From CAMDPA01 sp964574325 (GTDB lineage: Bacteria; Pseudomonadota; Alphaproteobacteria; Rhizobiales; Hyphomicrobiaceae), in contig CAZNMY010000008.1 in assembly GCA_964574325.1 (NCBI GenBank), positions 1-64,000 of the forward strand: a DNA stretch of 64,000 nucleotides. The letters run 5' to 3'. The notes beneath the pieces were generated by a model. That model was given only the letters and a program-made list of their open reading frames with translations, had not been told where the DNA came from and did no database searches. Both the position numbers and the translations under genes were made by a program. Positions 25,369 through 34,042 of this stretch are shown piece by piece (position 1 is the first letter of the stretch; each line of letters begins with the position of its first letter).

Positions 25369-25674
25369 GGGCGCGCGGTGGGCAATGGTTCGAGGGCGTG
25401 GTGCAGGGCGCGAGCAAGCCATCGCCGAATTCGGTAAGATGACAGGTGGGCCGGGAACGAAGCGACGATAGCCGCGATCGGCGTGGGGCGTCCATGTCAT
25501 TCGGTGTTTGTCATTCGGTGGCGCTGTCGGTGGTCGCGCCGTGTCGCCTTCGTGTCTGTCGGTTCGACAGGTAAGTTTATTCTTGGCGTGGCTGAAGGTC
25601 CGAGGTGGGGTAGAAGTCGGGAGCGGGCTCACCATCTGCCGGCAGGAGCCCCTGGGGTCGCAAGGGATACGGAT

Positions 25675-27561
25675 ATGCGGACTGCAATCGCCACGGTTTG
25701 CCTGTCGGGCGATCTCACGGAGAAGCTCGAGGCTGCCGCCGCTGCGGGTTTCAAGAGTATCGAGATCTTCGAAAACGATCTGCTGACGTTCAATGGAACG
25801 AACGACGAGATTGCCCGGCGGATGGCCGATCTCGGGCTTCACCCCATCGCATTCCAGCCGTTCCGGGATTTCGAGGGCTGGGACGAGGCGCGGCGGGATC
25901 GCGCTCTGGCCCGGGCGGAACGCAAGTTCGACACGATGGCCGAATTGGGCTGCGATCTGCTGATGGTCTGCTCCAACGTATCTCCCGACGCGCAGGGCGG
26001 GCTCGATCGGGCAGCGGACGATTTCCGCAGGCTGGGCGATCTCGCGCGCTCACGCGGCATGCGGGTGGCCTACGAGGCGTTGGCCTGGGGCCGTCACGTC
26101 AACGACTATCGCGATTCCTGGGAGGTCGTCCGGCGCGCAGATCATCCCCATGTCGGCGTGGTTCTCGACAGCTTCCACATCTGCGCCAAGCGAACCGATC
26201 TCCGGCCGATCCGGTCGATCCCCGGCGACCGTATTTTTCTCGTGCAGATCGCGGATGCGCCCCTGCTCGATATGGACGTGATGCAGTGGAGCCGGCATTT
26301 CCGCTGCTTCCCCGGGCAAGGAGACCTGCCGGTCGACGATTTCATGAATGCGCTTGCCGCGACCGGATACGACGGTCCGCTGTCGCTCGAGATCTTCAAC
26401 GACCAGTTCCGTGCGGGATCGGCCCGCTCCGTCGCCATCGATGGCCGGCGGTCGCTGATCTATCTGATGGATCGCATGGCGGCTGTGGCTGGCGGCAAAT
26501 CGACGACGGCCGTCCCGCGTCTGCCGCCGCAGTCGCATTGCCGCGGCGTGGAATTCATCGAATTCGCCGTCGACGACAAGGGTGCGTCGAACCTGGGTCG
26601 GTTGTTCAAGGGCATGGGCTTCACCTGCTCGGGCCGTCACGTCTCGAAGGACGTCACACGCTGGAGCCAGGGCGATATCAATCTGGTGATCAACACGGAA
26701 AAGGACGGGTTCGCGCACGCCTACCAGATTACGCACGGGCCGAGCGTCTGTGCGATCGGCCTGCAGGTCGACGATGCCGCCTCGACGATGGATCGGGCGG
26801 AACGATTGCTCGATCGGCCGTTCCGGCAACCGGTCGGCCCGGGCGAGCTGGAGATTCCGGCCGTGCGGGGCCTGGGCGGCAGCCTGCTCTATTTCACCGA
26901 CAAGTCGAGCGAGCTGGCTGGTGTCTGGGACGTCGAATTCCGGCCGACCGGCGAAGTGCCGGCGCCTGCCGGGTTGAAGACCGTCGACCACATTTCCCAG
27001 TCGATGCAGTACGAGGAAATGCTGTCGTGGCTGCTGTTCTACGGATCGTTGCTCGAGGTCGAGAAGACCAAGGAGACCGACATTGCCGATCCCGGCGGGC
27101 TCGTCCGCAGTCAGGTGATCCAGAACCGCGAGGGAACGCTGCGCATCGTGCTCAACGGATCGCAGAGCCTGCGCACGCAATCCGCGCGGTTCCTGTCGGA
27201 GTTCTTCGGATCGGGTGTGCAGCACGTCGCGTTCAACACCGATGATCTCATCGGCACGATCGCGCAACTGATGGCGAACGGCGTGCCGATCCTGCCCGTG
27301 CCCGAGAACTACTACGACGATCTGGACGCGCGCTTGGATCTTTCTGCAGAAATGCTGGAGAAGCTGCGGCGGCACAACATCCTCTACGACAAGGACGAGC
27401 ACGGCGAGTATCTGCAAGCCTATACGCAGAGCTTCGACAGCATGTTCTTCTTCGAGTTCGTGGAGCGGCGCGGCTACAAGGGTTTCGGCGCGGTCAATGC
27501 GCCGATCCGGCTCGCGGCCCAGGCGCGGCTCGCACGGCATCCCGCGGTTCCGAAGCGGTGA
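25675..27561 (+). CDS. Two-domain sugar isomerase-like/4-hydroxyphenylpyruvate dioxygenase-like protein (QuiC-type 3-dehydroshikimate dehydratase)
   Basis: The 628-residue protein joins an N-terminal xylose isomerase-like TIM barrel (about 1-275; e.g. GFKSIEIFENDLL, VVLDSFHICAK, GPLSLEIFNDQF with metal-binding acidic and His residues) to a C-terminal pair of VOC domains like 4-hydroxyphenylpyruvate dioxygenase (about 290-600; CRGVEFIEFAVDD, GVQHVAFNTDD, FFFEFVERRG). This is the layout of QuiC, the 3-dehydroshikimate dehydratase that feeds quinate/shikimate into protocatechuate. The start at 25675 matches the family. No other quinate gene is adjacent. The role as a dehydratase is by family; another sugar-acid reaction is possible. 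Confidence 0.85.
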   Translation: MRTAIATVCLSGDLTEKLEAAAAAGFKSIEIFENDLLTFNGTNDEIARRMADLGLHPIAFQPFRDFEGWDEARRDRALARAERKFDTMAELGCDLLMVCSNVSPDAQGGLDRAADDFRRLGDLARSRGMRVAYEALAWGRHVNDYRDSWEVVRRADHPHVGVVLDSFHICAKRTDLRPIRSIPGDRIFLVQIADAPLLDMDVMQWSRHFRCFPGQGDLPVDDFMNALAATGYDGPLSLEIFNDQFRAGSARSVAIDGRRSLIYLMDRMAAVAGGKSTTAVPRLPPQSHCRGVEFIEFAVDDKGASNLGRLFKGMGFTCSGRHVSKDVTRWSQGDINLVINTEKDGFAHAYQITHGPSVCAIGLQVDDAASTMDRAERLLDRPFRQPVGPGELEIPAVRGLGGSLLYFTDKSSELAGVWDVEFRPTGEVPAPAGLKTVDHISQSMQYEEMLSWLLFYGSLLEVEKTKETDIADPGGLVRSQVIQNREGTLRIVLNGSQSLRTQSARFLSEFFGSGVQHVAFNTDDLIGTIAQLMANGVPILPVPENYYDDLDARLDLSAEMLEKLRRHNILYDKDEHGEYLQAYTQSFDSMFFFEFVERRGYKGFGAVNAPIRLAAQARLARHPAVPKR

Positions 27562-27594
27562 CGTTGGCCTCGCTGCGACGTCTCTGCTCGTGCC

Positions 27595-28482
27595 TCATCC
27601 CGCGGCGAGGAAGCCGTCGAGCACCGACATGAACCGCTCGAGCTGATCGTGGTGGACCCAGTGTCCCGCGCCCTCGAATGCTTCGACGCGAATGTTGCGG
27701 AAGAAGGCGGCGCGGCCGTCCTTGACGGGATCGGTGTGCCAGCTCTCAGTCCCCCAGCAGAACAGGACGGGACATTCGATCCGCGCCCACAGGCTCTCGA
27801 TTTCCTCGCGCGACATGTCGTAGGGCGCGAGCGGCCGTGAATATGGATCGTATTTCCAGGTGAAGCTGCCGTCCTCGTTCTGGGTGATGCCGTGCTCGGT
27901 GAGGTGGTGCGCCTGCTCGTCACTGAGACGCTTGTTGGCGTCTTTCATGCGCGCGACCGCTTCGTCGATCGAGGGGTAGCGCCGGGGCTGACGCTTGGCG
28001 AGGTCGCGGGAATCCTCGACCCACTTGCGCATCCGCTCGTGCACCGGCTTCTTCGCGTGATCGGAATGCGGCGACAGGCCGATGCCCTCGACCGACACGA
28101 GCTGCGCCATCGCCTCCGGGAAGAGGCCGGCATAGCGCGTGGCGATGATGCCACCGAGTGAATGGGCGACGATCGTGACCGGCGCGAGCTTCAGCTGGTG
28201 GACCAACTGCGCGAGGTCGTAGATGTGGTTCGCCATCATGTAGGTGCTGCCGGGCGCCCAGGCGCTGTCGCCGTGGCCGCGCAGGTCCGGCGCGATGACG
28301 TGATAGCGGGGCGCGAGCCGGCGGGCGACCCAATCCCAGCTCCGGCAGTGATCCATCCCGCCGTGCAGCAGGATCAGCGGCGGCGCGCTGTCGTTGCCCC
28401 AATCGGCGTAGTGCAGGCGCAGGCGCTGCGAGATGTAGGTGCGGGAGACCGGACCGGAGGCGAAGGGCTGCGTGCTGGACAT
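27595..28482 (-). CDS. Alpha/beta-fold hydrolase
   Basis: The 295-residue protein has the oxyanion segment LILLHGGMD, the nucleophile elbow VAHSLGGI (Ser108) and the late catalytic His in GAGHWVHHDQ. The N-terminus SRTYISQRLRLHYADWG is typical of small serine hydrolases acting on esters or C-C bonds (MhpC-like) and of haloalkane dehalogenase relatives. It should be cytoplasmic. It ends next to the QuiC-like gene (convergent). The substrate is unknown, though a ring-cleavage product is conceivable given neighbouring catabolic genes. Confidence 0.85.
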   Translation of the reverse strand: MSSTQPFASGPVSRTYISQRLRLHYADWGNDSAPPLILLHGGMDHCRSWDWVARRLAPRYHVIAPDLRGHGDSAWAPGSTYMMANHIYDLAQLVHQLKLAPVTIVAHSLGGIIATRYAGLFPEAMAQLVSVEGIGLSPHSDHAKKPVHERMRKWVEDSRDLAKRQPRRYPSIDEAVARMKDANKRLSDEQAHHLTEHGITQNEDGSFTWKYDPYSRPLAPYDMSREEIESLWARIECPVLFCWGTESWHTDPVKDGRAAFFRNIRVEAFEGAGHWVHHDQLERFMSVLDGFLAAG

Positions 28483-28730
28483 ATCGGCTCGTGTGGGCGG
28501 CGGTTGGCGGCGGGCGATCACTGTGCGACGACTGCCGACCTTGCCTTATTCGAGCCCTGGTTGGAACCCTACACCCTGGTGGGCAGCGTTGCGTCGATGC
28601 AACCCGTTCGGTCCAACGGCCGGGTATGATACGGGAATTGGCAACCGCTTAACCCTCTGCAGGCATTGTGGGGGCAGTTCGATCCAGAATTCATGCCGAG
28701 GTTCGGCCGACATCACCATCGAGGGCGAGT

Positions 28731-29060
28731 ATGAAGTCGATTTCAGCCGTTTGGTTCCTGGCGGGCTTCGCCGCTACTCTGGCAGGCGCTGCCGCCGTCG
28801 ATACCGCTTCTGCACAAGGCTACGACCGCCGTGGCTCGGGGTATGTCGTCGCGGAAAGCCGCTTCGGCAACGGTGTCGTGCGCGGTGCGGTGCGCCCGAC
28901 ATCCCTGGGGCCGCAGGTTCAGCTTCCGGGCGGCGGCTGGATCTATTGCAAGCGCAGCTGCTCCGAGACGCTGCGGGCGGAGACCGTCGACTTCTGGGAG
29001 GCTCAGCAGGGGCCCGGCGGCAGGGAGCAAGGGCTTTTCGGCTATATCCGCCGCTGGTAG
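28731..29060 (+). CDS. Small exported protein, unknown
   Basis: The 109-residue protein starts MKSISAVWFLAGFAATLAGA, a Sec signal with cleavage near TASA-QGYD (residue 28-29). The mature part contains RFGNGVVRGAVRPTSLGPQV, then GGWIYCKRSCSETLR with two Cys three residues apart, and ends GYIRRW. It looks like a conserved small periplasmic protein of Hyphomicrobiales, but I know of no function. The gene is alone; the ATG at 28668 is an unlikely longer start. Confidence 0.7.
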   Translation: MKSISAVWFLAGFAATLAGAAAVDTASAQGYDRRGSGYVVAESRFGNGVVRGAVRPTSLGPQVQLPGGGWIYCKRSCSETLRAETVDFWEAQQGPGGREQGLFGYIRRW

Positions 29061-29109
29061 TCGATCCTCCAGTCACTTGCATAGCACGGCCCGAATGTGC
29101 GGCCGTGCG

Positions 29110-29763
29110 CTACTCGTTGAGAAACGGATTGGTTTCGCGCTCGCGTCCGAACGTGCTGGTGGGGCCGTGGCCGCAGACGAATGCGACGTCGTCGCCGAGC
29201 GGCAACAGCTTGCGCTTGATCGCATCGATGAGCGAGGCGTGGTTGCCGTAGGGGAAGTCCGTCCGTCCGATCGAGCCGGCGAAGAGAACGTCGCCGACGA
29301 GCGCGAAGCGCTGGCTGGCGCTGAAGAAGACGACCGATCCCGGCGAATGCCCGGGGCAGTGAAAGATCCGGAAGTCCCGTCCCGCGATCGAAACCGTGTC
29401 GCCTTCGTCGAGCCAGCGATCGGGCGTGATCGGACGTGCGGGCATTCCGAAGCGGTTGTTGGCGAGATCATCGAGCAGAAACTTGTCTTCGATGTGGGGA
29501 CCGATGACCTCGACGCCCAGCGCTTCCTTGAGTTCGGCCGCGCCGCCGGCGTGATCCGTGTGCCCGTGCGTCAGCAGGATCGCCTCGACCGTCAGGCCGA
29601 CCTGGGCGATCGCCTGCATGATGCGGGGAACATCGCCGCCGGGATCGACGACGACGCCGTGCTTGGTGTCATCGTCCCACACCAGCGTGCAATTCTGCTG
29701 GAACGGCGTGACCTGGACGATGGCTGCCTTGAGCCGTATCTCGGGCTTGGCTGCTGCGGTCAT
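29110..29763 (-). CDS. MBL-fold metallohydrolase, glyoxalase II-like
   Basis: The 217-residue protein has the metallo-beta-lactamase signature THGHTDHAGG (residues 65-74), the following His in HCPGHSPGSVVF and Asp in VGDVLF, and the last His in CGHGPTSTFGRE. These bind two metal ions. The size and the end RETNPFL match the YcbL/GloB-like hydroxyacylglutathione-hydrolase group rather than full GloB, which has an extra C-terminal domain. It lies 74 bp downstream of the acyl-CoA ligase gene on the same strand and could be co-transcribed. Confidence 0.88.
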   Translation of the reverse strand: MTAAAKPEIRLKAAIVQVTPFQQNCTLVWDDDTKHGVVVDPGGDVPRIMQAIAQVGLTVEAILLTHGHTDHAGGAAELKEALGVEVIGPHIEDKFLLDDLANNRFGMPARPITPDRWLDEGDTVSIAGRDFRIFHCPGHSPGSVVFFSASQRFALVGDVLFAGSIGRTDFPYGNHASLIDAIKRKLLPLGDDVAFVCGHGPTSTFGRERETNPFLNE

Positions 29764-29837
29764 GACGGTCTCCCGTTGTGCGTGGACATTGAGCGCGGCA
29801 GGCATACACGGACCCGTCGCGAGGTCAAAGCGGTCGT

Positions 29838-32042
29838 TCACGCGCGCCGCGGGACGATGAGCGCATCGACGGCGCGTGCGCCTTCCGCTCCGATCAGGAG
29901 GGGGTTGACGTCGATCGAGGCGATGGCATCGGGCGCGGCGAGGACCAGCGATTCCAGCGCGACGAGAGCGGTTACGATTTCGGCGGTGAGATCATGCCCG
30001 GTGCCGCGCGAAAGCCGTGCCGCGAGCGTGCCGACTTTGGTCGCGGCGATGCGCGCCCGGATAGTGGCCGGCGCGAGCGGCACCGGCAGAAGCACGACGC
30101 TGTCGAGCAATTCGGCGTGGACGCCGCCGAGACCCGCCACCAGGAAATGTCCAAGGCCTGGTTCGAACGTCGTGCCGACGATGATTTCGGCACGCGACGG
30201 AAATTGGCGCTGCACGACGATGCGTGTAGCAGCCATGTCGGCGCCGGCAGCGCGCGCGCGTTCGTCGAGTGCGGCGAATGCAGACTTCACGGCGACGGGG
30301 CTGTCGAGCCCGACGATCACGAGCCCTGCGTCGTTCTTGTGCGCGATGCCAGGTGCAATGGCCTTCACGACGACGGGAAAGCCGATCGCCACAGCGGCCT
30401 CGCTGGCGTTTTCGGCATCGACGACGATGTGGCTTTCGACCATCGGCACGCCGGCTTCACGCAGGATCTCGGAGCTTTCGATTTCGGGGAGGAACGCGCA
30501 GGTGCTGGCGGCTAACGCTGAATTGATGCGGGCGGCAATTTCAGGCGGTAGCGTTGGTGGCTTTTCTTCGGACGCGACACTGCTTCGCTCCTTCGCATAG
30601 CCGATCGCGTCGTAGAGCGCGCGCAGGCTGTCGAAGCAGGCGGCGAGATCGGAAAACACGGGTATGCCCTCGGCCGCGTAGCGCGCGTGGACCTCCGGCC
30701 GCAGTCCACCCGGTGAGATCATGACGGCCGGCGCACCGGTGCGCCTCTTGCGCTCGACAATGGGGCCGAGCTGCGACAGGTCGGCCGAGATCGTCGGCAG
30801 CCGGTGTGCGAAGCCGGCGAGGGGGCCTTTGAACCGGTCCTGCTCCATCGCCGCGAAAAGGTCCGGCAGCTTGTCCCAGCCGTGGAGGTTGCCGCCGTCG
30901 ATGGGATTGCGGACGAGGCCGATGCCCGAGTATCCCGCGATTACCTTTGCCGTCTCGCCGGTCCAGGCCCCATCGCCGTCACCGGCAAGTTCGATGCCGC
31001 GCTCGGCTGCGTGATCGGCCATCAGGGAGCAGCCGCCGCCCGAGCCGGACATGCCGATCAGCCTGATGTCGCCTTCGAGTTTCAAGGCCCGCTCGTCGCT
31101 GGCGAGCGTACAGATGGCAGCCAGCGTTTCGATCGAACGGACGATGGGGATGCCGCATTCGCGCAGCAGTGCCTCATAGGCGCGGAAGCTGCCGGCGAGG
31201 CGGCTCGAATGTGCGATTGCCGCCGTGGCGCCTGCAGCGGATCGGCCGAGCTTCAGCGCGAAGATGGGCTTGCCTGCCGCATGGGCGCGGGCCGCGAGTG
31301 AGCGCAGACGGGCGCCGTCTCGGATCGCCTCCATGATCAGCCCGAGCACCTGGGTTTCAGGATCGTCGATCAGCGCTTCGAGCAATTCGAGCATGTCGAG
31401 CGTGGCTTCGTTGCCGAGCGGCACGAGCTTTGCGAAACCGCAGCCGAACGAGGCGAGCCGCGGAATGAAGCTGTCGAACAACGCGCCGGAGTGGGCAGCG
31501 ATCGATATCGAGCCACGCCGCATCGGCTCGCCGTGCGAGGTGTTGTAACCGAGAGCCAGGCCGTGGTGCGCGTTCCAGATGCCGTTGGTGTTGGGGCCGA
31601 GGATTATCATGCCGCTGGCGCGCGCGGTCTCGACGATCTCGTCCTGACGCTTGCGTCCGGCGTCGCTGCCCATTTCCGCAAATCCGCTCGCGCCCAGGAT
31701 CATCGCGCGCACGCCCGCGGCTGCGCCTTGCTCGACGACTTTCGGAGTGGCGGCAGCGGGGATCACCGTGAACGCGCAATCGATGCGCTCGGGAACGTCG
31801 GCCAGCGATTTGTAGAATTGGAGCCCATCGTGCAACCCACCCTCCGGATTGATCGGATAGATGCGGCCTTTGAAACCCGCGTTCTGCAGGTACTTCACGA
31901 CGGTGTTGCCGTACTTCCCCGGCGTCGACGATGCTCCGACGATCGCGACGCTGTCGGGCGCGAGGAGCGGGCGCAAGCGGTCGGGGTCAGACCCTGCGGG
32001 TCTGACCCCGTCGGGCGCATTCGGTGTCGATTTGCTGGTCAT
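29838..32042 (-). CDS. Acetate--CoA ligase family protein (NDP-forming acyl-CoA synthetase)
   Basis: The roughly 734-residue protein joins an N-terminal CoA-binding Rossmann domain (DSVAIVGASSTPGKYGN), a CoA-ligase middle (IMEAIRDGARLR, GMSGSGGGCSLMADHA) and a C-terminal ATP-grasp domain (GFPVVVKAIAPGIAHKNDAG). Such single-chain enzymes interconvert an acyl-CoA and ADP/AMP with acid and ATP; PimA of Rhodopseudomonas is an example for dicarboxylic acids. The start is uncertain: ATGs at 32042, 32069 and 32108 all lack a good ribosome binding site. One palindromic repeat (31983-32009) is inside the frame whichever start is used and reads GVRPAGSDP; a second is included only with the longest start. 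Confidence 0.87.
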   Translation of the reverse strand: MTSKSTPNAPDGVRPAGSDPDRLRPLLAPDSVAIVGASSTPGKYGNTVVKYLQNAGFKGRIYPINPEGGLHDGLQFYKSLADVPERIDCAFTVIPAAATPKVVEQGAAAGVRAMILGASGFAEMGSDAGRKRQDEIVETARASGMIILGPNTNGIWNAHHGLALGYNTSHGEPMRRGSISIAAHSGALFDSFIPRLASFGCGFAKLVPLGNEATLDMLELLEALIDDPETQVLGLIMEAIRDGARLRSLAARAHAAGKPIFALKLGRSAAGATAAIAHSSRLAGSFRAYEALLRECGIPIVRSIETLAAICTLASDERALKLEGDIRLIGMSGSGGGCSLMADHAAERGIELAGDGDGAWTGETAKVIAGYSGIGLVRNPIDGGNLHGWDKLPDLFAAMEQDRFKGPLAGFAHRLPTISADLSQLGPIVERKRRTGAPAVMISPGGLRPEVHARYAAEGIPVFSDLAACFDSLRALYDAIGYAKERSSVASEEKPPTLPPEIAARINSALAASTCAFLPEIESSEILREAGVPMVESHIVVDAENASEAAVAIGFPVVVKAIAPGIAHKNDAGLVIVGLDSPVAVKSAFAALDERARAAGADMAATRIVVQRQFPSRAEIIVGTTFEPGLGHFLVAGLGGVHAELLDSVVLLPVPLAPATIRARIAATKVGTLAARLSRGTGHDLTAEIVTALVALESLVLAAPDAIASIDVNPLLIGAEGARAVDALIVPRRA
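31983..32009. repeat. 27-bp palindromic repeat inside acyl-CoA ligase gene
   Basis: Arms GGGGTCAGACCC and GGGTCTGACCCC with a 3-base spacer. Read on the coding (minus) strand it gives GVRPAGSDP in frame, about 12 codons after the ATG at 32042 and before the conserved CoA-binding domain. Confidence 0.9.
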
Positions 32043-32069
32043 TTTGGCATTGGGTTGTCGAGGGTTCAT

Positions 32070-32096
32070 GGGGTCAGACCCGCAGGGTCTGACCCC
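32070..32096. repeat. 27-bp palindromic repeat at 5' end of acyl-CoA ligase gene
   Basis: A perfect copy of the same palindrome, ending one base before the ATG codon at 32067-32069. If translation begins at 32108 it is read in frame as GVRPCGSDP; otherwise it is in the leader. Confidence 0.9.
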
Positions 32097-32109
32097 GGCG
32101 ACGGCCATC

Positions 32110-32135
32110 GTGTCCGACTCGCAAGGTCTGACACC
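32110..32135. repeat. Degenerate copy of the palindromic repeat
   Basis: GTGTCCGACTC and GGTCTGACACC arms show a decayed copy of the same repeat, directly beside the enoyl-CoA hydratase stop codon. With the copies at 31983 and 32070 it makes a cluster of three in about 150 bp. Confidence 0.7.
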
Positions 32136-32138
32136 GTC

Positions 32139-32921
32139 TCAACGCCCCTCCCACTTCGGGGCGCGTTTTTCGAGGTAGGCGCGGGCGCCTTCCTTGCGGT
32201 CCTCCGAGGCGTAGACGTCGGGGCCGGCGTCGAGGCGGATGGCCGAATGCAGCGGCAACCCCCAGGCCTTGCGGAACGTGAGCTTCAAGCGCTGGAGCGA
32301 GAGCGGCGCGTTCTCCGCGATCTCGTTGGCGAGTCCCATCGCGACGTCCATCAGCTTTTCGGCCGGCGCGATGCGATTGATGAGCCCCCAGCGTTCGGCC
32401 TCGGCAAGTTCGATCTTGCGGCCGGTATAGAGCCACTCCATCGCGATTGCGGGCGGCACCATCTGCGGCAGGAGAACAGAGGCCATGTGAGCGCCCATGC
32501 CGCGCTTGGCTTCCGGCAGCGCCAGATGCGCCGTGTTCACCGCGACGCGCAGATCGCACGACAGCGCCAGTTCGCAACCGCCGGCGACCGCGGGGCCGTT
32601 GAGGATGCCCATGATCGGCTTCTTGCCGTCGATCATCGCTTCGAACAGCGTTCGCTCGGCTTCGGCGAGGGGACCACGGTAGCGCCCTCCGTCCTCGTCC
32701 GCGGAACGCGCGTCCTTGAGATCGGCGCCCGCGCAGAAGGCCGTGCCGGTGCCCGTGATCGCGATCACCGAAACGGTGCGGTCGAAGTCCGCATCGATGA
32801 TGGCGTTGACGATCGCGGACTTCAGGTCCCGCGACAGCGCGTTGCGCCGCTCGGGCCGGTTCATCGTCAGCAGCCGCACACGGCCGTGATTGGAGATTTT
32901 CAGGACGGGTTCGACGGACAT
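32139..32921 (-). CDS. Enoyl-CoA hydratase/isomerase (crotonase) family protein
   Basis: The 260-residue protein has the crotonase core: NRPERRNALS, the oxyanion loop FCAGADLKD, GPAVAGGCELALSCDLRVA with one catalytic Glu, and LALPEAKRGMG with the second Glu position. It should hydrate or isomerise an acyl-CoA in the cytoplasm. The ATG at 32921 follows AAGGAAC. It is the first gene of a likely unit with the acyl-CoA ligase and possibly the MBL hydrolase, consistent with acyl-CoA breakdown. The specific substrate is unknown. Confidence 0.88.
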   Translation of the reverse strand: MSVEPVLKISNHGRVRLLTMNRPERRNALSRDLKSAIVNAIIDADFDRTVSVIAITGTGTAFCAGADLKDARSADEDGGRYRGPLAEAERTLFEAMIDGKKPIMGILNGPAVAGGCELALSCDLRVAVNTAHLALPEAKRGMGAHMASVLLPQMVPPAIAMEWLYTGRKIELAEAERWGLINRIAPAEKLMDVAMGLANEIAENAPLSLQRLKLTFRKAWGLPLHSAIRLDAGPDVYASEDRKEGARAYLEKRAPKWEGR

Positions 32922-33115
32922 GGAAAGGTTCCTTCTCAATAAAAGCTCACGTCATCTTCGACCGAAGTGCGCGAAGTGCGCACCAGCGTCGGAGATCCAG
33001 CATCAGAAGGGCCGAAGGCACATAATGCGTTCTGCGAACACTTCTCGCGCTGGATCCCCATGCTTCGACACGGCCACGAAGGCCGTGCTCGCATGAGGAT
33101 GACGGGCGGTAAACT

Positions 33116-33907
33116 TCACACCACCGGGCTCAAGCCGCCATCGACGTTAATGGTGGTGCCGGTCACGTAGCTGCCGGCGTCGGACGCGAGGAACAGCGCC
33201 ATGTTGGCGAACTCCTCGGCCTCACCGACCCGGCCGAGCGGGATGCCCTTCGCCAGGGTATCGTACATGGCCTCGACCGACGGGTACTTGAGCCCGGGGC
33301 CTGCCCGCAACTCGTGCTGCTCGCTCTTGATGAGCCCGACATGCAACCCATTGACGAGGACGTTGTGGGGCGCTCCCTCGTTGGCGAGCACCTTCGTGAG
33401 CGCGAGACCGGCTGCCCGAGACACCGATGTCGGCACGCTCGCGGCCCGCGGCACCTTCGCGCCGATGTTGAGTATGTTGATGATACGGCCCCAGCGGCGT
33501 TGCTTCATGCCGGGGAAGGCGAGGCGGCAGAGGCGGATCGCTGCGAATACCTTGAGGTCGAAGTCGTCTTGCCAATCGGCGTCGGTGACGGTGTCGAAGG
33601 CTTGCGCACGCGAGGTGCCGGCATTGTTGACGACGACGTCGACCTTGCCGAAGGCCGCTTCGGCGGCCTTGAACACGCGGGTGCATTCGTCGGCGGTGCG
33701 GATGTCGGCAGAGATCGCGACGACCTTGGCCGAGGCGCCTGCAGCCTGGAGGATCGATGCGCGCGCTTCGTCCAGTTCTTTCTGCCGGCGGGCGACGATG
33801 GCGACGCTCGCGCCGGCTCGCGCGAAGTTGGTGGCGATCGCGAGGCCGATACCTTTGCTGCCGCCCGTGACGAGAGCCGCCCTGCCTGTCATGCGCATTT
33901 CGATCAT
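33116..33907 (-). CDS. SDR-fold protein lacking the Ser-Tyr-Lys catalytic set
   Basis: The 263-residue protein has the short-chain dehydrogenase N-terminus (ALVTGGSKGIGLAIA, residues 11-25), the NNAG motif (VVNNAGTS, 92-99) and the C-terminus typical of the FabG-like group (TGTTINVDGGLSPVV). Where the active site YxxxK is expected the sequence is VPTSVSRAAGLAL, giving Thr160 and Arg164; the usual Ser thirteen residues before is Asn147. So cofactor binding is likely but ordinary oxidoreductase chemistry is doubtful. The ATG at 33907 follows AAAGGA. It is divergent from the HMG-CoA-lyase-like gene, 135 bp away. Confidence 0.85.
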   Translation of the reverse strand: MIEMRMTGRAALVTGGSKGIGLAIATNFARAGASVAIVARRQKELDEARASILQAAGASAKVVAISADIRTADECTRVFKAAEAAFGKVDVVVNNAGTSRAQAFDTVTDADWQDDFDLKVFAAIRLCRLAFPGMKQRRWGRIINILNIGAKVPRAASVPTSVSRAAGLALTKVLANEGAPHNVLVNGLHVGLIKSEQHELRAGPGLKYPSVEAMYDTLAKGIPLGRVGEAEEFANMALFLASDAGSYVTGTTINVDGGLSPVV

Positions 33908-34042
33908 GGTCGTATCCTTTGGTGGCTGGGCCGTTCTCAACGCGCAGCGAGGGGGCTGAATGGCCCCCCAAGTTGCACGACGGGTCGAGCAGGCGCAAGA
34001 ATGGCGACCACACCCAGAGCCAACAGTCATAGGACGACGCCC

